A model generated the notes under the pieces. That model had not been told where the DNA came from and did no database searches. It saw only the letters and a list, made by a program, of their open reading frames with translations. Both the position numbers and the translations under genes were made by a program. Source: CAYHSR01 sp043821725 (lineage in GTDB: Bacteria > Patescibacteriota > Patescibacteriia > Magasanikbacterales > GWA2-37-8). From it: DNA of 8,577 bases. Location: assembly GCA_043821725.1 (NCBI GenBank), contig JBDRCM010000037.1, forward strand, positions 1 to 8,577. The letters are read 5' to 3'. Shown piece by piece: positions 1-5,221 of this stretch. The stretch's first letter is position 1. Every line of letters begins with the position of its first letter.

Positions 1-328
1 CCGGCAGGTTGTTTATATCATGCCAAGCCCATTCGCAAACTGTTGGCCCCGGCTTAACTTCTCCTTTTCGTTTTGCCAAAAAATGCACTAGCTGTATTTT
101 AACATTATCAACAGTATCTTCCAATGTCTGCAGTTGCTTTACTACTTTAACATCTAAGCCGGTTTCTTCTTTGGCTTCGCGAATACAGGCGTCTTCATAA
201 CTTTCATTTGACTCAACTTTTCCGCCGGGGAAAAACCAAGGAGTTATCTCATTCTTTTTTCTTTCCTTTATCAGAAGGACTCTTTGATCTTCAATTATTA
301 CTGGGCCGGAACAAATTATTATATTCAT
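1..328 (-). CDS. Nudix hydrolase, C-terminus cut by window edge
   Basis: Translating the minus strand from ATG at 328 gives an open frame of 109 codons running off the left edge. It begins MNIIICSGPVIIEDQRVLLI, a typical first beta strands of a Nudix fold. A complete Nudix box is present: G36-x5-E42-x7-R50-E51-A52-x-E54-E55-x-G57-L58. This motif binds the divalent metal and positions catalytic water for cleavage of nucleoside diphosphates linked to another group. The box is preceded by PWFFPGGKVE, as in MutT-like house-cleaning enzymes. Substrate cannot be told from this fragment; dNTP sanitation or another nucleotide pyrophosphohydrolase are all possible. There is no Shine-Dalgarno before the ATG, and an extended -10 promoter lies only 5 nt upstream, so a leaderless mRNA is possible. 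The family is secure, the exact role is not. Confidence 0.9.
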   Translation of the reverse strand, partial: MNIIICSGPVIIEDQRVLLIKERKKNEITPWFFPGGKVESNESYEDACIREAKEETGLDVKVVKQLQTLEDTVDNVKIQLVHFLAKRKGEVKPGPTVCEWAWHDINNLP

Positions 329-333
329 ATTTT

Positions 334-342
334 ATTATAGCA
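334..342 (-). promoter_or_regulatory. Extended -10 promoter directly before the Nudix gene
   Basis: On the minus strand TGCTATAAT (extended -10, perfect TATAAT at 339-334) ends 5 nt before the Nudix ATG. A start about 7 nt downstream would fall on or beside the A of the start codon, predicting a leaderless transcript. No good -35 sits 16-18 bp upstream, which extended -10 promoters can tolerate. A second candidate farther upstream is given separately. Confidence 0.45.
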
Positions 343-370
343 GGCAGGGAATTATGACATTATTGCCTGC
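340..370. repeat. Short inverted repeat upstream of the Nudix gene
   Basis: GCAGGCA (340-346) and TGCCTGC (364-370) are perfect 7-bp inverted arms separated by 17 bp. The left arm overlaps the extended -10 at 334-342. The position would suit an operator, or an RNA stem in a transcript starting at the upstream candidate promoter. No further copy was noticed in the window. Confidence 0.35.
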
Positions 371-399
371 ATCATATTTTGCTATTATGGGTCTGTCGC
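371..399 (-). promoter_or_regulatory. Candidate promoter with its -35 in the MITE-like end, reading toward the Nudix gene
   Basis: On the minus strand GCGACA (399-394, four of six -35 matches) is followed after 17 bp by TATGAT (376-371, five of six -10 matches). The -35 lies in the left terminal repeat of the palindromic element. The start would be near 364, giving a leader of about 36 nt that contains the right arm of the 340-370 inverted repeat. Confidence 0.3.
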
Positions 400-623
400 C
401 CAATACGCTTTCGCAACGAAATTGATATATTATGAGACAAAATCGTTGATAATTCCATAGTTATCTTCGCTCGCTCGGAAAAGAAAAATTATCATTTTTA
501 TTTTCTCTCGCTTCGCTTGATAAAAAATTTTGAGGCCTATCTGTAAGATAAGCCAAGAAATTTTGAAACGATTTTGGCCATAATTTATCAATTGCAGTAG
601 AAATAGTATTTGGCGATAGACCC
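389..623. mobile_element. 235-bp MITE-like palindromic element with 6-bp flanking duplication
   Basis: The ends are GGGTCTGTCGCCCAATAC (389-406) and GTATTTGGCGATAGACCC (606-623), complementary at 16 of 18 positions. Imperfect complementarity with small gaps continues inward to about 467 and 545, giving two arms of roughly 79 bp around a 77-bp centre. The same hexamer TATTAT flanks both ends directly (383-388 and 624-629), as expected for a target-site duplication. No transposase is encoded; the 67-codon minus-strand frame inside is a by-product of the palindrome. GGGTCT ends recall ISL3- or IS1595-type termini, but those families usually duplicate 8 bp, so no family is claimed. The whole element could fold into one long hairpin. 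Confidence 0.6.
465..519. repeat. CGCT-module element with AT-rich palindromic core, nested in the MITE-like element
   Basis: A left module CTTCGCTCGCTCGG (465-478) and a right module CTCTCGCTTCGCTTG (505-519) bracket an AT-rich hairpin. The hairpin arms are GAAAAGAAAAAT (478-489) and ATTTTTATTTTC (494-505), complementary at 11 of 12 positions around a TATC loop. The modules are not complementary to each other. The arrangement matches the tandem units at 8404-8577, where CTTGCTTGCTCGG and CCCTCGCTACGCTGCG bracket other palindromes, so this is probably a diverged member of that family. Confidence 0.5.
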
Positions 624-646
624 TATTATGCACTTTATGGTATCAT
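617..646 (+). promoter_or_regulatory. Promoter candidate for the EamA transporter, -35 in the MITE-like end
   Basis: TAGACC (617-622, four of six -35 matches) lies in the right terminal repeat of the palindromic element. After 18 bp comes TATCAT (641-646), preceded by TGG, making an extended -10. Transcription would start near 653, about 20 nt before the transporter ATG at 674. The leader has no Shine-Dalgarno sequence. Confidence 0.4.
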
Positions 647-673
647 ATCTGCAAACAGCTTACAAATGACAAT

Positions 674-1573
674 ATGCTTTGGGTTATTCTTGGCATCAGC
701 TCTCATTTTTTTTGGGCCATCCTGAATCTTGGAGACAAATATGTACTTAGCAAACGCGTTAACAATCCGTATGTATATTTGGTTTGGCTTACTTTAGTTG
801 GCATTTTATCAGTGGTACTGATTCCGTTTATTGATTTTCACATTCCTCAAAATCCAATGGTGATGCTGTTAATAATTGTCGGTGGCATCATGTATTTTTT
901 TGGCGGTCTTCCTTATGTAAAGGCAATGCAAATGGAAGAGCCGAGCAGGATAAACATCTGGTGGAATCTTATACCAATTTTCAGTTTTTTTATCGGCTGG
1001 ATTTTTCTTGATGAAAGTTTTACAGGCGCGCAATCAGTGGCGTTTATAGTTCTTTTAATTGGCGCCATAATAGCTTCCATCAGATCCAAAGGCAACAAGT
1101 TTGTTTTTTCCAAAGCCGTTTGGCTAATGATTATAGCATGCATTGCATATTCTTTTTATGGAGTAACGTTCCATTACATAACCCGTTTCATTTCTTTTGC
1201 AGTTGGATTTGTTTGGATACATCTTGTAATGCTTGCCTGCTGTTTTACAATGTTTTTGATCAAGAAGTTCAGAAGCGATTTTTTGGCTGAAACAAAAAAA
1301 GCCGGTGCAGGGCTTTTTCTGATTGTTTTTGTGATTGCCATTCTTGATCATCTTGGAATTTTTTTCAATCAATGGGCTCTGTCACTAAACAATACGGCTC
1401 TTGTATTTTCATTGGAAGGATTTCAGGTAATTCTTGTATTTGTTGGCGCCATATTTTTAACAAAATATTTTCCAATTATAATAAGTGAAGATATAGACAA
1501 GAAAAACATGGGACTTAAACTCACAGCTTTGATTTTTATGATCTGCGGAATTCTCATCTTGGCTTTGGGATGA
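674..1573 (+). CDS. EamA-family (drug/metabolite transporter superfamily) membrane protein
   Basis: A 299-residue, strongly hydrophobic protein with about ten predicted membrane segments, the usual size and topology of the EamA/DMT superfamily (two five-helix repeats). The first repeat covers roughly residues 1-135 and ends in the FIGWIFLDE segment that corresponds to the conserved glutamate-containing stretch of EamA domains. The second repeat covers roughly 148-297. Family members move small metabolites such as amino acids, purines or sugars across the cytoplasmic membrane; nothing here identifies the substrate. The nearest upstream ATGs (628, 637, 666) are out of frame, so ATG 674 is chosen. 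The stop is TGA, and the last 20 bp overlap the 3' end of elp3 on the other strand, leaving no room for a terminator. A promoter candidate partly inside the neighbouring MITE-like element precedes it. Confidence 0.85.
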   Translation: MLWVILGISSHFFWAILNLGDKYVLSKRVNNPYVYLVWLTLVGILSVVLIPFIDFHIPQNPMVMLLIIVGGIMYFFGGLPYVKAMQMEEPSRINIWWNLIPIFSFFIGWIFLDESFTGAQSVAFIVLLIGAIIASIRSKGNKFVFSKAVWLMIIACIAYSFYGVTFHYITRFISFAVGFVWIHLVMLACCFTMFLIKKFRSDFLAETKKAGAGLFLIVFVIAILDHLGIFFNQWALSLNNTALVFSLEGFQVILVFVGAIFLTKYFPIIISEDIDKKNMGLKLTALIFMICGILILALG

Positions 1574-3176
1574 TCTTCTTTATCATATAGCCGTTGATTA
1601 AGCGGTAATTGAGACGGCGATAATAATTTCTTACGCCAACACCTGAAATCACCGCAAGTTTGTCAATGCGGTTTTTTTCGCAGATTTTTTCAGCTGATTT
1701 AATCATTTTTTTGCCAAGCCCCTTATGTTGGGATGCTTTTTTTTGTTTTTGTCCGATTCCAACCGACTGTCCATAAGTATGAAGTTCGCGGATATATGCG
1801 GGATATAATGAGTTATGCGCGGATAGGCGAAGTCTGCAGAACGCCATTACAGCCGTTCTTTCTTTATTCTCATAGCTCATAAAATATTCAGTGCCTTTGC
1901 TTGCCTCATATTTCTCAATAAAAAGTTCTAATTCACCAATTTCTTTTTGAGCGTTTTTAAGTTCAGTATGTCCAATTTCCCTGCAACGTAGGCACTTGCA
2001 TCTAAGTCCTTGCTCTTTCATTTTTATTTGTATAACCTGTCTCAAGTTCGTCATTTTATTGCCTGCTCTCACATGATGGGAAGGAATATCTCTTATCAAT
2101 CTTGATATTCGCGCGTAAGCCGGAATAAATGATTTAAATTGAATCAGAATATCTGTGAGCTTGCTGTTAGAGTACGGATGATAACGCCCGGATTTAAGCC
2201 ATTTGAAAAGCTCAGTGTCTTTAATTACAGTGCATGGATATATTTTAATCATATCCGGCCTATAGGCGGGATCAAGAAAAATTTCTTTAAGCATTTTTAA
2301 ATCTTTTGCAGGGGTGGTTCCCGGCAGTTGCGGCATCATATGATAATCAACTTTTAATCCATTGTTTTTAAGAATGGCCGTTGCTTTTTTAATTTGCTCT
2401 GTATTATGTCCGCGCTTTACTTTTTTTAAAATATTATCATCAGTGGCCTGCACTCCCATTTCTATTCTTGTACATCCAAGTTGGCGCATTATTGATACGG
2501 TTTTTTCGTTTATCATGTCAGGCCTTGTTTCAAGCGTAAGCCCGATAATTCTATGTAATGCTTTTTCATTTTTTATTTGCTCTTTAACGAGCCATGCGCT
2601 GTCCTTTTGAGACGGCTTTGACCAATTGCCTTTTGAAGGCGCATTTTTCAGCTTGCAGTTGCATGCTTGAAAACAACGCATAATAAACCATGTTTGATAA
2701 TTTGTCGGGTATGCATTAAAACTTCCTCCTTTTACGATCAGCTCTATTTTGTCTGTTTCATGGCCGTTTTCGCGTAATGTTTTTATTCTTTGGAATACTT
2801 GCCTAAATGGATCAAAATGGAGCTTTAGTGCTCTGGCTGCTGCCGGTTCATCTGAAATATAGCTTTTTGGCATTCCTTCTTCACTTGGACAATAAATACA
2901 CTGCCCAGGGCATGGATATGGCTTGGTCAGCACAGTCACAATGGTTACGCCGGAAAGAGTTCTAATCGCTCTTTTAACTAAAATTTTTTCAATCATTTTG
3001 TTTCTTTTGAGCTTGTTTTCATCAAGCAGTTTGTGATATACTTTCAGCAGGTCTTTTTTTCGGGGAATTGCCTTAATATGCTTGTTAGCGCGCAAAAAAA
3101 TTCGCTTGGCATTATCAAGCTGTTGTTCCGTAATGTTTTTTTCTTTAGCTAATTTGAAAATCAATTCTTTAAACAT
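1554..3176 (-). CDS. elp3: Elp3: radical-SAM/GNAT tRNA wobble-uridine (U34) carboxymethyl-forming enzyme
   Basis: A 540-residue protein with the full Elp3 layout. An N-terminal basic region (about 1-80) is followed by a radical-SAM domain with CPGQCIYC (C89, C93, C96; CX3CX2C) for the 4Fe-4S cluster. Family signatures follow: EPAAARAL, KIELIVKGGSFNAYP, LTLETRPD, MGVQATDD, YHMMPQLPGT. A cysteine cluster RCKCLRCREIGH (C393, C395, C398) fits the zinc region, and the C-terminal GNAT domain has the acetyl-CoA motif QHKGLGKK (483-490) and ISGVGVRNYYRRLNY. Elp3 uses SAM radical chemistry and acetyl-CoA to add a carboxymethyl precursor to C5 of U34 in tRNA. Archaea and some bacteria have it without the other Elongator subunits. 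ATG 3176 is preferred to an in-frame TTG at 3197, which adds seven hydrophobic residues. Its start overlaps that of the divergent Trm9-like gene and its end overlaps the transporter. No Shine-Dalgarno is visible. Confidence 0.95.
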   Translation of the reverse strand: MFKELIFKLAKEKNITEQQLDNAKRIFLRANKHIKAIPRKKDLLKVYHKLLDENKLKRNKMIEKILVKRAIRTLSGVTIVTVLTKPYPCPGQCIYCPSEEGMPKSYISDEPAAARALKLHFDPFRQVFQRIKTLRENGHETDKIELIVKGGSFNAYPTNYQTWFIMRCFQACNCKLKNAPSKGNWSKPSQKDSAWLVKEQIKNEKALHRIIGLTLETRPDMINEKTVSIMRQLGCTRIEMGVQATDDNILKKVKRGHNTEQIKKATAILKNNGLKVDYHMMPQLPGTTPAKDLKMLKEIFLDPAYRPDMIKIYPCTVIKDTELFKWLKSGRYHPYSNSKLTDILIQFKSFIPAYARISRLIRDIPSHHVRAGNKMTNLRQVIQIKMKEQGLRCKCLRCREIGHTELKNAQKEIGELELFIEKYEASKGTEYFMSYENKERTAVMAFCRLRLSAHNSLYPAYIRELHTYGQSVGIGQKQKKASQHKGLGKKMIKSAEKICEKNRIDKLAVISGVGVRNYYRRLNYRLINGYMIKKIIPKPR

Positions 3177-3903
3177 GGCACATAATATTAAAAACAAGAG
3201 TCAGGATATTATACAGAAAACGCGCGATGATTACAATCGCATTGCCAAACATTTTTCCGATACTCGCAAATTTGTCTGGCCGGAATTGAACTGCTTTAAA
3301 AAGCATATTAAGAACGATCAGAAAATTTTGGATTGGGGATGCGGCAACGGCCATCTATTGACTTTTTTTAAAGGCGCTGACGTAAGCTATTACGGGATTG
3401 ATATAAGCTTTGAATTAATCAAAATTGCAAAACAATTGTTCAGCAAAGAAATTAAAGATAAAAAAGTGGAATTTTTTTGCGTTGCAAACAGGCAAAAGAA
3501 ATTCCCCAATAATTTTTTTGATCTGGTTTTTATGGTAGCCAGCTTTCACCATCTGCCGGACAGAGAAAACCGATTGAGCGTTTTAAAAAAAATTTACAAG
3601 GAAATGAAGACGGGCGCTAAACTATTCATTACCGTTTGGAATTTGAAAAGCGAATGGGCTGAAAAAAAATTGCATTCCAACTGGAAGAGATTAAGAGAAA
3701 ATGAATATTTAATACCATGGAAAAATGCTGATGGAAAGATTCTCGCTTGGCGGTATTATCATAATTTCAGCAAAAAAGAATTGAATGATATCATAATTGA
3801 AGTTGGTTTTGAAATTCTTGATATTTATTATTACAATAGAAATACTTTTTCAGAAGATAAAAAAACAGCCAGAAATTTGGTTGTTGTGGCTGAAAAGCCG
3901 TAA
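3175..3903 (+). CDS. Trm9-like class I SAM-dependent methyltransferase, probably tRNA wobble-uridine modifying
   Basis: A 242-residue class I methyltransferase. The SAM-binding motif I is LDWGCGNGHL (D53-G59), and D76 in YYGIDIS is the acidic residue expected to bind the ribose; FFDLVFMVASFHHLPDRENR follows. Features outside the generic fold resemble eukaryotic Trm9 and the ALKBH8 methyltransferase domain: YNRIAKHFSDTRKFVWPEL near the start (yeast Trm9 has YNEIAPHFSQTR and WP), an IPW after the core (181-182), RYYHNFSKKEL (193-203) matching RYYHLYREGEL, and a C-terminal VVVAEKP. Trm9 methylates cm5U34 of tRNA to mcm5U34, the step after Elp3. The adjacency to elp3 fits this substrate, which remains an inference. 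Eukaryotic Trm9 needs Trm112; none is seen here. The frame is open upstream to 3082, but that lies inside elp3 and reads as its antisense, so ATG 3175 is chosen. No Shine-Dalgarno or clear promoter was found. Confidence 0.75.
   Translation: MAHNIKNKSQDIIQKTRDDYNRIAKHFSDTRKFVWPELNCFKKHIKNDQKILDWGCGNGHLLTFFKGADVSYYGIDISFELIKIAKQLFSKEIKDKKVEFFCVANRQKKFPNNFFDLVFMVASFHHLPDRENRLSVLKKIYKEMKTGAKLFITVWNLKSEWAEKKLHSNWKRLRENEYLIPWKNADGKILAWRYYHNFSKKELNDIIIEVGFEILDIYYYNRNTFSEDKKTARNLVVVAEKP
3208..3236 (-). promoter_or_regulatory. elp3 promoter located inside the divergent methyltransferase gene
   Basis: On the minus strand TTGTAA (3236-3231, four of six -35 matches) is followed after exactly 17 bp by a perfect TATAAT (3213-3208). 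Transcription would begin near 3201, giving a leader of about 25 nt before ATG 3176 without a Shine-Dalgarno. The whole promoter lies within the first 62 bp of the plus-strand methyltransferase gene, so transcription of either gene could interfere with the other. Confidence 0.55.
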
Positions 3904-3948
3904 TGAAATCAATATGCGAAAAAATATTACAACATATCGATCTCAAAC

Positions 3949-5169
3949 ATGAGAATACTGCAGGCCAATAAATATTTTTACAGGCGCGGGGGAGCTGATA
4001 TAGTTTTTTTGGATACTATAGACGGCTTGAAAGAGCGAGGCCATGAAGTTGCTGAAATGTCCGTTATCCACCCATTGAATCTTCCTAGTGATTATTCAAG
4101 TTTTTTTGTAAATACGCAAGCAGAACTTACTTCGGAGAAAACAGATTTTTTTACCGGCGTGGGCTTATTCAAGCATTTTATCAGTTCGCCTGAAGTTGAT
4201 AAAAAATTAAGAGCATTGGCAATGGATACTAAGCCACAAGTTGCTCATTTGCACAATACAGTCCATCAGTTGTCAGCAACCATTTTCAAAACGCTTAAAA
4301 AGCTTAACATACCAATAGTCGTTACTGTGCATGATTTGCAGCCAATGTGCCCAAATCACAGAATGTATGTAAGAAATCAAATTTGTGAGAAATGCTTCAA
4401 GCATAAATATTATAACTGCTTTTTGCAAAAGTGCATAGGCGATTCGCGCGCAAAAAGCGCTTCAGCTTCATTGGAAGCGTATTATTATTATACACGCGGA
4501 ATTTGGAATATGGCGGATATACTGATTTGCCCGAGTAAATTTATGATGGACAAGCTGATTGCTTGGAGGTTTGATAAAAAGAAACTTCGCTTATTGCATA
4601 ATTTTGTTTCAGCGCCGAACAGTCCGCTGGATCTTGGCGACAGCATTGTTTATCTTGGACGCCTTCATTTTGAAAAGGGGATCAGAGTGCTTGTGAACAG
4701 TTTAAGAAAATTGCGTGGTTGCAAGACCCTCATAGCTGGTGACGGTCCTGATGAAAAATGGGTTGAAGTGAACATTAAGCAAAATAGCTTGACTGATGCG
4801 ATTATGGTTGGCAGAGTTCGTGGAAAGAGATGGGATCAAATTATGAAGCAGGCAAGGGTGGTGGTGGCGCCTTCATTGGTTTATGAAAACTGTCCGCTTA
4901 CTCTCTTGGAAGCGTGTGCACACGGCAGACTGGTTGTTGCAAGCGATCTGGGCGGAGTTTCAGAAATAATTGAAAATAGTAAAACCGGATTTTTGGCAAA
5001 ACCGAATGATCCTGATTCATTAGCAATAATGATCGGCAAAGCAATGAATATTGACGATCAAGAAGCTCAAACAATGGCAAATAGGGCGCGCGATTTTGTA
5101 GTTGCGAATTATAGCAAGGAAAAATATTTTATTGGACTGGAGGAGATATATAAGGAAGTTATAAAATAA
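3949..5169 (+). CDS. GT4-type glycosyltransferase with a cysteine-rich insert
   Basis: A 406-residue GT-B fold glycosyltransferase, family 4 type. The N-terminal acceptor domain starts MRILQANKYFYRRGGADIVF (glycine-rich loop after strand 1). The C-terminal nucleotide-sugar domain has YLGRLHFEKG (R238, K243, phosphate-binding pair), AGDGP and the EX7E motif E313-x7-E321. No signal peptide or obvious membrane helix is seen, so it should act at the cytoplasmic face on lipid-linked or nascent surface glycans. Donor and acceptor are not predictable. After H128-D129 lies an unusual cluster C134, C146, C149, C157 and C162 that could bind zinc; similar cysteines occur in a subgroup of GT4 enzymes. 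It begins 45 bp after the methyltransferase stop with no promoter or Shine-Dalgarno recognised, so co-transcription is likely. It ends at a bidirectional terminator shared with the next, convergent glycosyltransferase. Confidence 0.9.
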   Translation: MRILQANKYFYRRGGADIVFLDTIDGLKERGHEVAEMSVIHPLNLPSDYSSFFVNTQAELTSEKTDFFTGVGLFKHFISSPEVDKKLRALAMDTKPQVAHLHNTVHQLSATIFKTLKKLNIPIVVTVHDLQPMCPNHRMYVRNQICEKCFKHKYYNCFLQKCIGDSRAKSASASLEAYYYYTRGIWNMADILICPSKFMMDKLIAWRFDKKKLRLLHNFVSAPNSPLDLGDSIVYLGRLHFEKGIRVLVNSLRKLRGCKTLIAGDGPDEKWVEVNIKQNSLTDAIMVGRVRGKRWDQIMKQARVVVAPSLVYENCPLTLLEACAHGRLVVASDLGGVSEIIENSKTGFLAKPNDPDSLAIMIGKAMNIDDQEAQTMANRARDFVVANYSKEKYFIGLEEIYKEVIK

Positions 5170-5180
5170 TTTTCCAAAAT

Positions 5181-5214
5181 AAAAAACCCACTCTTTTTCA
5201 GAGTGAGTTTTTTT
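5181..5214. terminator. Bidirectional intrinsic terminator between the two glycosyltransferase genes
   Basis: The stem ACCCACTCT (5186-5194) and AGAGTGAGT (5200-5208) around a TTTTC loop is flanked by an A-run on the left and a T-run on the right, so both strands give a hairpin followed by U residues. One pair is a G-U wobble in the minus-strand RNA but a C-A mismatch in the plus-strand RNA, so it should work better for the minus-strand gene. It lies between the two convergent stop codons. Confidence 0.85.
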
Positions 5215-5221
5215 GAAGCTT

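Noticed and set aside
9..200. 63-codon plus-strand frame
   Set aside because: Antisense shadow of the Nudix gene, whose Nudix box is complete on the other strand.
430..633. 67-codon minus-strand frame
   Set aside because: It lies almost wholly within the palindromic element and reads its inverted repeats; no family resemblance.
3177..3197. TTG start at 3197 adding seven residues to Elp3
   Set aside because: ATG 3176 is available, gives a normal Elp3 N-terminus, and the TTG would leave only about 4 nt of leader from the predicted start.
3903..3971. 22-codon frame starting in TAATG after the methyltransferase stop
   Set aside because: Too short, no ribosome site, and it runs into the glycosyltransferase out of frame.
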